A DNA stretch of 64,000 nt. It comes from Pseudomonas sp. (GTDB lineage Bacteria; Pseudomonadota; Gammaproteobacteria; Pseudomonadales; Pseudomonadaceae). Shown piece by piece: positions 8,852 to 16,204 of this stretch (position 1 is the stretch's first letter; each line of letters starts with the position of its first letter). The stretch covers positions 27,294 to 91,293 of the forward strand of contig JAKUTK010000005.1 in assembly GCA_022448005.1 (NCBI GenBank), in the 5' to 3' direction. A program made the translations under genes and the position numbers. The notes beneath the pieces are model-generated. The model ran no database searches. It saw only the letters and a list, made by a program, of their open reading frames with translations, and was not told the DNA's origin.

Positions 8852-10483
8852 CTAGTCATGTTTCGGACCTGTCCGATGCTCGTGCAGCTCCTCCACCGAA
8901 GGCGGCACGCTGAAGGTGTGGTACGGCGCCGGTGACGGCACACTCCACTCCAGGCCCTCCGCACCGTCCCAGGGCTTGGCAGCAGCAATCGGGCCGCCAC
9001 GGATGCACTTGATCACGATGAACAGGAACAATAGCTGCGTTGCGCCGAACATGAAGGCCCCGATGCTGGAGACCATGTTGAAGTTGGCGAACATCATGTT
9101 GTAGTCCGGAATACGCCGCGGCATGCCGGCGAGCCCGACAAAGTGCATCGGGAAAAACGCCAGGTTCATGCCGACGAAACTCATCCAGAAATGCAGCTTG
9201 GCCAGCGTTTCGTCATACATGTGCCCGGTCCACTTCGGCAGCCAGTAGTAGGCCGAAGCGAAGATGCCGAAGATCGCGCCGGGCACCAGCACATAGTGGA
9301 AATGCGCCACCACGAAGTAGGTGTCGTGGTACTGGAAGTCCGCCGGCGCGATGGCCAGCATCAACCCGGAAAAACCGCCGATGGTGAAGAGAATCACGAA
9401 GGCCACGGCGAACAGCATCGGCGCCTCGAAGGTCAGCGAGCCGCGCCACATGGTCGACACCCAGTTGAACACCTTCACCCCGGTGGGCACTGCAATCAGC
9501 ATGGTGGCGTACATGAAGAACAGCTCGCCGGTCAGCGGGATGCCGACGGTGAACATGTGGTGCGACCAGACAATGAACGACAAGAAGGCGATCGCGCCGG
9601 TGGCGTAGACCATCGAGGTGTAGCCGAACAGCGGCTTGCGGCTGAAGGCCGGAATGATCGAGCTGACCGCGCCGAACGCCGGCAGGATCATGATGTACAC
9701 CTCGGGGTGACCGAAGAACCAGAACACATGCTGGAACAGCACCGGGTCGCCGCCGCCGGCCGCGCTGAAGAAGCTGGTACCGAAGTGGATGTCCATCAGC
9801 ATCATGGTCACCACGCCGGCCAGCACCGGCATCACCGCGATCAGCAGAAAGGCGGTGATCAGCCAGGTCCAGACGAACAGGGGCATCTTCATCAGCGTCA
9901 TGCCCGGTGCACGCAGGTTGAGCACGGTGGCGACCACGTTGATCGCCCCCATGATCGAACTGATGCCCATCAGGTGAATGGCGAAGATAAAGAAGGTCAC
10001 CGACTCCGGCGCGTAGGTTGTCGACAGCGGCGCGTAGAAGGTCCAACCGAAGTTGGGTCCGCCGCCCTCCATGAACAAGGTGGAGACCAGCAACCCGAAC
10101 GCTGCCGGCAGTAGCCAGAAGCTGAAGTTGTTCATCCGCGGCAAGGCCATGTCCGGCGCGCCGATCATCAACGGGATCATCCAGTTCGCCAGCCCGACGA
10201 AAGCCGGCATCACCGCGCCGAAGACCATGATCAGCCCATGCATGGTGGTCATCTGGTTGAAGAATTCCGGCTGCACGATCTGCAAGCCCGGCTGGAACAG
10301 CTCGGCGCGGATCACCATCGCCATCGAACCGCCCAGTAGGAAGGCGCAGAAGCTGAACCACAGATACATCGAACCGATGTCCTTGTGGTTGGTGGTCAGC
10401 AGCCAGCGGGAGAGGCCCTTGGCCGGGCCGTGGTGATGGTCATGCCCGGCATGACCATGATCGTCGATCACTGCACTCATCAC
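8852..10483 (-). CDS. coxA: Cytochrome c oxidase subunit I (aa3-type)
   Basis: 543 aa heme-copper oxidase catalytic subunit. Motifs visible are the N-terminal TTNHKDIG, the CuB/heme region FWFFGHPEVYIMILPAFG with the His-Glu-Val-Tyr set for the His-Tyr crosslink, VWSHHMFTVG, and the heme a/a3 ligand segment DTYFVVAHFHYVL. The GHPEVY sequence fits an A-type oxidase with D- and K-channels. The His-rich N-terminus (HGHAGHDHHHG) is an extra that may bind metal. An alternative start is the adjacent second Met. Confidence 0.97.
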   Translation of the reverse strand: MMSAVIDDHGHAGHDHHHGPAKGLSRWLLTTNHKDIGSMYLWFSFCAFLLGGSMAMVIRAELFQPGLQIVQPEFFNQMTTMHGLIMVFGAVMPAFVGLANWMIPLMIGAPDMALPRMNNFSFWLLPAAFGLLVSTLFMEGGGPNFGWTFYAPLSTTYAPESVTFFIFAIHLMGISSIMGAINVVATVLNLRAPGMTLMKMPLFVWTWLITAFLLIAVMPVLAGVVTMMLMDIHFGTSFFSAAGGGDPVLFQHVFWFFGHPEVYIMILPAFGAVSSIIPAFSRKPLFGYTSMVYATGAIAFLSFIVWSHHMFTVGIPLTGELFFMYATMLIAVPTGVKVFNWVSTMWRGSLTFEAPMLFAVAFVILFTIGGFSGLMLAIAPADFQYHDTYFVVAHFHYVLVPGAIFGIFASAYYWLPKWTGHMYDETLAKLHFWMSFVGMNLAFFPMHFVGLAGMPRRIPDYNMMFANFNMVSSIGAFMFGATQLLFLFIVIKCIRGGPIAAAKPWDGAEGLEWSVPSPAPYHTFSVPPSVEELHEHRTGPKHD

Positions 10484-10492
10484 CTGATCCTC

Positions 10493-11626
10493 TTACTGGG
10501 TGGCTTCTTCGGCCTGTTTGAAGATGAGCACGTCTCTCGGCGTGACCATGTCGCCCGTGTCGTTACCCCAGGCGTGACGCTCGTAGGTCACTACTGCAGC
10601 GATATCGACTTCCGAGAGTTGCGGGCCGAAAGCAGGCATCGATGTGCCGGGAGAGCCCTTTACGACGATGCTGATATGGTTTTCCGCATCCCCCGTCGCT
10701 ATCGGCGAGCCCTTCAGCGCCGGGAACATCGGCGGCAGCCCTTCGCCCGAAGCCTGGTGACAGGCCGCGCAGTTGGTCTGGTAGACATTTTCACCCCGAG
10801 CGGTCAGCTCTTCGAGCGTCCATTCCTTGCTAGTCAGTTCGGCCAGCTTGGCGGCTTCAGCCTTTTTCTCGTCGAGCCAGGTGGCGTAGTCCTCCTGGGA
10901 TTTGACCTCGACCACCACCGGCATGAAGCCGTGGTCCTTGCCGCACAGCTCGGTGCACTGGCCGCGGTAAATGCCGGGCTGCTCGACGCGGGTCCAGGAT
11001 TCGTTGATAAAGCCGGGGATGGCGTCCTTCTTCACCGCCAGATCCGGTACCCACCAGGAATGGATGACGTCCGCAGCAGTGATCAGGAAGCGCACCTTGG
11101 CGCCGACGGGAATCACCAGCGGCTCGTCCACCTCCAGCAGGTAGTGCTCGCCCTTGGGGGCCAGGTTGTTGATCTGATCGCGGGGAGTGGTGAGGTTGCT
11201 GAAGAACTCGACGTCCTCACCCAAGTATTTGTAGTGCCATTTCCATTGGTAGCCGGTGATCTGGATGTCCACGTCCGATTCGGTGGGATCGTAGATATGG
11301 ATGAGCGTGCGGGTGGCCGGCACGGCCATACCGACCAGAATCAGCAGCGGAATGATGGTCCAGAGCACCTCGACCTTGGTGTTCTCGTGGAAATGTGCCG
11401 AATCCAGCCGCTTGGAGCGGCGGTGGGCGAACATCGACCAGAACATCACCGCGAACACCAGCACGCCGATGATTACGCAGATCCAGAAGATGGTCATGTG
11501 CAGATCGAATACGGAGCGACTGACGTCCGTGGCGCCGGCGCGCATGTTCACGTCCCAGGCTGCCTGGGCCTGACCGAACAGCGACCACAGCCCCATCCCC
11601 ATCCAGACTCGTGGATGTCGCGACAT
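10493..11626 (-). CDS. coxB: Cytochrome c oxidase subunit II with C-terminal cytochrome c domain (caa3-like)
   Basis: 377 aa. It has a signal peptide (to about residue 22), two TM helices, a cupredoxin domain and a fused cytochrome c domain. CuA ligands are visible: His189 (VIHSWWVPDL), then Cys224, Cys228, His232 and Met235 in CTELCGKDHGFM. Heme c attaches at CAACH (residues 286-290), with a candidate axial Met in the GTSMPAF segment. It accepts electrons from cytochrome c. It is the first gene of the minus-strand operon, behind the promoter at 11802-11829. Confidence 0.96.
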   Translation of the reverse strand: MSRHPRVWMGMGLWSLFGQAQAAWDVNMRAGATDVSRSVFDLHMTIFWICVIIGVLVFAVMFWSMFAHRRSKRLDSAHFHENTKVEVLWTIIPLLILVGMAVPATRTLIHIYDPTESDVDIQITGYQWKWHYKYLGEDVEFFSNLTTPRDQINNLAPKGEHYLLEVDEPLVIPVGAKVRFLITAADVIHSWWVPDLAVKKDAIPGFINESWTRVEQPGIYRGQCTELCGKDHGFMPVVVEVKSQEDYATWLDEKKAEAAKLAELTSKEWTLEELTARGENVYQTNCAACHQASGEGLPPMFPALKGSPIATGDAENHISIVVKGSPGTSMPAFGPQLSEVDIAAVVTYERHAWGNDTGDMVTPRDVLIFKQAEEATQ

Positions 11627-11801
11627 TGCGGGTTCCCCTTATGGTTCTTGTTATCCCGCCGACTACCTGTCCGGCCGCAGAGCGGAGCGAAACGCTCGCT
11701 AGGACGGCCTGACTACGCTCTGATCTGGCTCCCCCCAATGCCTGGTTGCCAGTCCTCGCTTTGCACGCGCAGTCGGATTCAATCGGTACGCTTACGATCG
11801 G

Positions 11802-11829
11802 AGTATAGACAGCGATGCAAGACTGGCAA
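11802..11829 (-). promoter_or_regulatory. Candidate sigma-70 promoter of the cox operon
   Basis: Read on the minus strand, TTGCCA (11824-11829) is followed after 16 nt by TATACT (11802-11807). It points at coxB with a leader of about 170 nt. It lies just beyond the stop of the small upstream gene. Prediction from sequence only. Confidence 0.55.
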
Positions 11830-11840
11830 TTTCGTCAGGA

Positions 11841-12092
11841 TCAGGCGCTGGCTTCTGCCGTGTGGTCGTTCTTTTTCACGCCGCGGATGTTCATCAACGC
11901 CAGGCACACCTGCAGCGTGATCAGCGCCCAGGCTTCGGCGGACCAGCCCCAGATGACCCACAGCAGGTTACTGAGCAGGAAGCACCAGAAGCCCACCGTT
12001 CGCCGTTGCGGTTTGAGCGAGCCGATCAGCCACGCTGCCAGAACCGTGACCACCATTGCCGGCCATTGCAGAAGATCGATAAAGACGTCCAA
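11841..12092 (-). CDS. Small three-TM membrane protein, unknown function
   Basis: 83 aa from a TTG start (12090-12092), chosen because a perfect GGAGG lies 6 nt upstream. A longer frame to 12122 has no such site. About three hydrophobic segments are visible (residues 5-20, 28-46 and 49-64). The segment LLSNLLWVIWGWSAEAWALI, followed by QVCLALMNIRG, resembles the conserved end of PnuC or SWEET-like small transporters. That is only a motif impression, and no function is assigned. It is followed by the cox promoter and may be read into coxB. Confidence 0.7.
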   Translation of the reverse strand: MDVFIDLLQWPAMVVTVLAAWLIGSLKPQRRTVGFWCFLLSNLLWVIWGWSAEAWALITLQVCLALMNIRGVKKNDHTAEASA

Positions 12093-12252
12093 TTCAGTCC
12101 TCCAGAACGAGCAGCAGCGCATCGGGGTCGCCGATGCGCTGCAATCAGAGAACGCGTCCCAAGCGCGCCCTTACCTGACAATGAGGGCGTCACCGCTGTG
12201 ATTAGTTCCCGCCGTCCTGTCAGAGTGATGCAAGCGCTGCCTCGGACAGCTT

Positions 12253-12288
12253 GAGCGAGAGCTATTCGCGAGCAAGCTCGCTCCTACA
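12253..12288. repeat. REP-like palindrome (GAGC...GCTC family)
   Basis: An imperfect palindrome runs from GAGCGAG through TTCGCGAGCAAGCTCGCTC to CTACAG. It has the shape of the common Pseudomonas intergenic REP ending CGCTCCTACAG. It lies between the small membrane gene and the radical SAM gene. Confidence 0.7.
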
Positions 12289-12330
12289 GCAGCCGCACAC
12301 GAGCCAGCGCTTCGTTCCGGCACCTTGCTC

Positions 12331-12359
12331 CCTGTAGCAGCCAGCTTGCTGGCGAACCG
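12331..12359. repeat. REP-like palindrome, inverted partner of the 12253 copy
   Basis: CTGTAGCAGCCAGCTTGCTG followed by GCGAAC is an inverted, diverged partner of the preceding REP, about 45 nt away. Together they form a BIME-like pair in the 287-nt gene-free gap. Confidence 0.6.
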
Positions 12360-12379
12360 AAACCTACTCTCTATAGGCG

Positions 12380-13444
12380 TTAGATCAGGCTCATCTGTTG
12401 CCCGGGCGGCGCGAAGCGACTGCAATCGAGACCGTAATTCTGGTCGCGGCGGTTGTAGCCCAACCGCTTGCAGGCCAGCTGGAAGCGCTGCGCCAAGAGC
12501 TGGGCGAACTGCCCTTCGCCGCGCATGCGGCTGCCGAAGCGGCTGTCGTAATCCTTGCCACCGCGCGACTGCCGTACCAGGCTCATGACATGCGCGGCAC
12601 GCTGTGGCAAATGCTCCTGCAGCCACTCGTCGAACAGCGTGGCCACTTCATGCGGCAACCGCAGCAGCACGTAGCCGGCCGAGCGAGCACCGGCCTCCCG
12701 CGCGGCTTCGAGCATGCGCTCCAGCTCCATGTCATTAACCATCGGAATCATCGGCGCGCACATCACGCTGACCGGTACGCCCGCTTCATGCAGGGTCCGC
12801 AACACCCGCAGCCGTGCCGCGGGGGACGCGGCACGAGGTTCCATGATGCGCTTGAGCTCGTCGTCCAACGTAGTGAGGCTGACCGAGACGCTGACCAGCC
12901 GTTGCTCGGCCAGCGGCACCAACAGATCCAGATCGCGCAGCACCAGCGAGCCCTTGGTGATGATGTGAACCGGATGCTTGAAACGCAGCAGAATTTCCAG
13001 TGCCTGGCGCGTCAATCGTTGCTCGCGCTCGAGCGGCTGATAGGCATCGGTATTCACCCCTAGCGCGATGGGCTGCGGCACGTAACCGGGCTTGCTCAGC
13101 TCCTGCTCCAGGCGCTCGGCAAGGTTGGTCTTGGCGATCAACCGTGTCTCGAAATCGATCCCTGGCGACATGTCCCAATAGGCATGGCTGGGCCGCGCGA
13201 AGCAGTAGATGCAGCCATGTTCACAGCCACGATAGGGGTTTACCGAACGATCGAAGCCGACATCCGGTGACTGGTTGCGGGTGAGCACGGTCTTGGCTGT
13301 TTCGAAGCGTACCTCGGTGGCGCGCGTCGGTGGCACATCCTGTTCCCAGCCGTCGTCATACGCCTCGCTACGGGTGGCGGCGAAGCGGTTGTCCGGATTG
13401 ATGGCAGTGCCACGGCCGCGAGGAGTGGGAGATGGTGTGGACAT
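12380..13444 (-). CDS. PA0069/Rv2578c family radical SAM protein
   Basis: 354 aa from ATG 13442-13444, the start just after the LexA box. It carries the radical SAM [4Fe-4S] motif GCEHGCIYCFARPSH (C-x3-C-x2-C) at about residues 75-89, then typical family segments (LGVNTDAYQPLER, HIITKGSLVLRDLDLL, RLPHEVATLFDEWL). The family resembles spore photoproduct lyase and is proposed to act in DNA repair. The PA0069 homologue is reported as part of the P. aeruginosa SOS regulon (from memory). The LexA box here supports DNA-damage induction. Substrate unknown. Confidence 0.9.
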   Translation of the reverse strand: MSTPSPTPRGRGTAINPDNRFAATRSEAYDDGWEQDVPPTRATEVRFETAKTVLTRNQSPDVGFDRSVNPYRGCEHGCIYCFARPSHAYWDMSPGIDFETRLIAKTNLAERLEQELSKPGYVPQPIALGVNTDAYQPLEREQRLTRQALEILLRFKHPVHIITKGSLVLRDLDLLVPLAEQRLVSVSVSLTTLDDELKRIMEPRAASPAARLRVLRTLHEAGVPVSVMCAPMIPMVNDMELERMLEAAREAGARSAGYVLLRLPHEVATLFDEWLQEHLPQRAAHVMSLVRQSRGGKDYDSRFGSRMRGEGQFAQLLAQRFQLACKRLGYNRRDQNYGLDCSRFAPPGQQMSLI

Positions 13445-13460
13445 GTGCAAGCCTCGAATA

Positions 13461-13476
13461 CTGTCTATACGTACAG
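13461..13476 (-). promoter_or_regulatory. LexA (SOS) box upstream of the radical SAM gene
   Basis: CTGTCTATACGTACAG fits CTG-N10-CAG, and the flanks extend it to TACTG-N10-CAGTA, the full consensus of gammaproteobacterial LexA boxes. It ends 17 nt before the ATG of the minus-strand gene, where LexA would block the promoter. Confidence 0.88.
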
Positions 13477-13528
13477 TACACGAGAACAACTCAAACGTGT
13501 GTCAGCCCCGACCAGCGTTATTTGAGGT

Positions 13529-14599
13529 TCAGCGCAACTCCAACGATTGCGGCCCTTCTACTCCTTGCCAGGTTCCGCTGAGCTGGCCATCGTGGCCAAG
13601 CCGAAGCTCGGCTATCGCAGCGTCGTCTGCCAAGTTTCTAAGCTTGGCGAGATTCCCATCGTCGGAATGCTGAAGCGAAAGTTCGGCCATGCGAGCCGTA
13701 TCGTCGCGGAAATACAGAGCTCTGGATGCACCATCGGCGCTCGGTGGCGTGATGACCAGTGTCGCTCGGCGATGATTGATATCGCGGTGGTAAACGCCAG
13801 CGATTTGAGGCTTGCGGAGCTTCGCGCAATCGCCTCGCTGCTTCAACAACAGGCAACGACCGTATGGGCTTAGATCGTCGGTGAGATCGGCATAAGCGAA
13901 GCTGTTGGAAAACGGCCCAAGATCATCCAGTGCGCGTATCGCATGGGCAGAGCATCGACCTGCAATCAGCGTGAGCTGCGTTTGTTCGAGCACAAGCCTG
14001 TCATGCTCGATACCCGCATCACGTATGAGCGGCAAGCAGCGCTCATACATATCGCGCTGTATGGCAACCGTCTCGGCATCTTCACCGGGAGTGTCCGTTG
14101 CCACTTGAGCGGGAAAATCCTCGATGCGGGCCACTCGGGCTTCGCTGATCCGCTTCTGCAGACGCTGCAAACCCGGCTCGCTTAACAAGGCCGGCAAGGA
14201 GAGCGGTTGCCCATCGGCCAGATCGAACGCATAACTGCGATTACCCAGGCTGAGATAAGCGCCCACGTACTCGCTCATGATGTCCACCGAAACGAACCCT
14301 GCGTTCTGCTCATGGATTTCGTAATCCAGGCTCGTCACCCCCGGCCCCACATCCTCCTTTGGCCAGACCTGCTCAAACGGAGACTGCTCAAAGCTGGCGG
14401 GCAAACCGTCAAGCTCAAGCACGTGGAGGTAGGTATTAATTCGATCCAGCGCAGGCGATGCGCCTTCGAACAGTGGGAAGCGATAGGTCGACCATTCGCT
14501 ACGCGTGGCTTCGAGGGCCTTAACCCTTGGCTCGCCAAGCGCGTACATCGGCAACTGGACAAGCAGGCAAAAAGACACCAGCGGCAAGAATCCTTTCAT
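13529..14599 (-). CDS. Secreted/periplasmic protein of unknown function
   Basis: 356 aa with an N-terminal signal peptide (MKGFLPLVSFCLLVQLPMYALG, cleavage near ALG-EP). The region around residues 100-140 (LDYEIHEQNAGFVSVDIMSEYVGAY followed by RSYAFDLADGQPLSL) is reminiscent of DUF3298/RsiV-like extracytoplasmic domains, where a beta-rich 'Y.FDL..G..L.L' stretch recurs. This similarity is weak. Cysteines at CLPLIRD, GRCSAH and GRCLLLKQRGDCAKL could form disulfides. No catalytic motif is recognised. It appears monocistronic. Confidence 0.7.
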   Translation of the reverse strand: MKGFLPLVSFCLLVQLPMYALGEPRVKALEATRSEWSTYRFPLFEGASPALDRINTYLHVLELDGLPASFEQSPFEQVWPKEDVGPGVTSLDYEIHEQNAGFVSVDIMSEYVGAYLSLGNRSYAFDLADGQPLSLPALLSEPGLQRLQKRISEARVARIEDFPAQVATDTPGEDAETVAIQRDMYERCLPLIRDAGIEHDRLVLEQTQLTLIAGRCSAHAIRALDDLGPFSNSFAYADLTDDLSPYGRCLLLKQRGDCAKLRKPQIAGVYHRDINHRRATLVITPPSADGASRALYFRDDTARMAELSLQHSDDGNLAKLRNLADDAAIAELRLGHDGQLSGTWQGVEGPQSLELR

Positions 14600-14782
14600 G
14601 GCGTGTACCTTTCAAAGCGGCATTCAGCATGGAGAAGGTAGCGAAACGCCTGAGGATAAAATGCTAACTGGCAGCAGGAGTTTCAGGTTGATAGCGTCCG
14701 AACTCACGGGCCAGTTTGTAGCAGCGGAGCGGCGAAAATGTGGTCTCGTGCAGTGACTGGTTATGGGGCTGTTTCACTTAAC

Positions 14783-15025
14783 CTATGGGCTAACGCCGAT
14801 CAGAGCCTCGATACCCTCATCCCGGATAGTGGCCAGTACTTCTTCCAGGGCTGCGCCGTCTGTATCAAATTCGTCGTCCCACACCGTGGAAGTTCCAAAC
14901 TCATCGACCACTTCTAAAAGCCAGCCTCCTTTATCGCCACGGTAAATTTCCACCTCGACGGTTCTCCCGTCAGCAGTCAGTTTCTGGCATAGAGCGCTCA
15001 TCTCGAGTTCAAAATCATCTTTCAT
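14783..15025 (-). CDS. Small acidic hypothetical protein
   Basis: 80 aa starting at ATG 15023-15025 (MKDDFELEM); a longer in-frame start at 15058 is less likely. It has an acidic, alternating beta-type sequence (VEVEIYRGDKGGWLLEVVDEFGTSTVWDDEFDTDGAALEEVLATI). It is cytoplasmic, with no signal peptide or TM. Similar small conserved proteins occur in Pseudomonas, but no function is known to me. Confidence 0.65.
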   Translation of the reverse strand: MKDDFELEMSALCQKLTADGRTVEVEIYRGDKGGWLLEVVDEFGTSTVWDDEFDTDGAALEEVLATIRDEGIEALIGVSP

Positions 15026-15148
15026 TACCAATCTCCGAGCTGCTGTTCCTATACCCATAACTCAATGTTCTTCTTTGAGCTTGGCAAGACCACTCACCTG
15101 CCACGATCAGCGTCGAAGGCAGCATAGACGCGATCTGGACTTTCCCAA

Positions 15149-15910
15149 TCAGAGGCGCCGTACCTGCACGCTTTGATAACCCTCGCCCTTATCACCGCCC
15201 AGCGCGAGGACACCCTGCCGCGCCAGCTCCCGCGCGCGCCAGTAGAGGTACATGTCGGTGGCGAAAATCCCGTCGCAGTCGCCCATCACTTCGGCCATGA
15301 CGCGGCCCAGTGGCCTATTGTCCTGGCTGCAGGCTTCGGTCAGCTGGTGGTCGATTCGCTGATGATCCTCACCGTGGAAACGCCCATCGATCCAACGCCT
15401 TATCGCTGCGTTCTCTTCAACGGCGGCCCGCCATTGGTTAGCGAGGTCGGCGATGCGCACTGGCTCGACGAGGCGCGGCTGATAAAGCGCGGCCAGGGTC
15501 TCGGGCGCACGCATCGACACCGCCATGCGCGTGCTCACCCGGCTGTCGCCCGTACCGCAGACGACCTCTTGGATTGGCAACGCCGAGCCTTCGAGGGCCG
15601 CAGCCACGCGAGCGAGCATCAGTTGCTCGGACGCGCTGTCGCCATGCCAGACAGTCACGGGCCTGGAATGGCTGGCCAATGCCACCAACCACTCGGCGTC
15701 GGCTGCTACACCAGCGAAGTCGGGACGCGGCGTCATACCGGTCGGCCAGACGCCTTCCCAGAACGCCACGCGTTCGGCGCATGGCGGGGTCTCGATATCC
15801 GCAAGAGGCCCGACGGCCAAGTCGTCGCGCAGCACCCGCACCTCGCTGCCGTCAGCCAGCAGGGGCCGAACGCTCTCCGCGGCGAGGTCGCCACAGGTGA
15901 TGTGCCACAT
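15149..15910 (-). CDS. DUF1835/DUF3658 domain protein
   Basis: 253 aa. The N-terminus MWHITCGDLAAESVRPLL, followed by VLRDDLAVGPL, matches DUF1835 ('H...GDSAA..L....' and 'DDLSVGP'). The C-terminal half (RWIDGRFHGEDHQRIDHQLTEAC) fits DUF3658. The fold is Rossmann-like and the biochemical role is undetermined. It lies 22 nt before yheV and may be co-transcribed with prlC-yheV. Confidence 0.82.
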   Translation of the reverse strand: MWHITCGDLAAESVRPLLADGSEVRVLRDDLAVGPLADIETPPCAERVAFWEGVWPTGMTPRPDFAGVAADAEWLVALASHSRPVTVWHGDSASEQLMLARVAAALEGSALPIQEVVCGTGDSRVSTRMAVSMRAPETLAALYQPRLVEPVRIADLANQWRAAVEENAAIRRWIDGRFHGEDHQRIDHQLTEACSQDNRPLGRVMAEVMGDCDGIFATDMYLYWRARELARQGVLALGGDKGEGYQSVQVRRL

Positions 15911-15925
15911 GGCGAACCCCTCGTA

Positions 15926-16204
15926 TCAGTCGGGTTTTTTCTTCAGCTTGGGATTGGGGAAAAACTGCACGGCCTGGACCTGCGGATCAGCCGCCTTCGG
16001 CTTGGCGTGGTTGACGCGCGTGCCCAGTTCCGAAGGCACCGATTGGCCCTGGGCGTTGAGGGTGTCAGCGTAGCCGCACTCCACGCATTCGCGGTGGGGA
16101 ACGCCCTCGACGTCCCACATCTTGATGCTGTCGCTGGCGCTGCAGGCCGGGCACACAGCCCCGGCGATAAAGCGCTTGGTGGTCACCTTCGGCTCGTCGC
16201 TCAT
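15926..16204 (-). CDS. YheV family zinc-ribbon protein
   Basis: 92 aa. Two CxxC knuckles (CPACSASD at about residue 19 and CVECGY at about residue 43) form a probable zinc ribbon. The sequence TKRFIAGAVCPAC is typical of YheV, commonly the gene after prlC in gammaproteobacteria. Here too it follows prlC with a 4-nt ATGA overlap. Function unknown. Confidence 0.9.
   Translation of the reverse strand: MSDEPKVTTKRFIAGAVCPACSASDSIKMWDVEGVPHRECVECGYADTLNAQGQSVPSELGTRVNHAKPKAADPQVQAVQFFPNPKLKKKPD

Noticed and set aside
9143..11920. Long open frames opposite coxA and coxB (both strands)
   Set aside because: They lie wholly over strongly supported oxidase genes and their translations are His/Gln/Arg-rich with no domain. 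They are GC-rich shadow frames.
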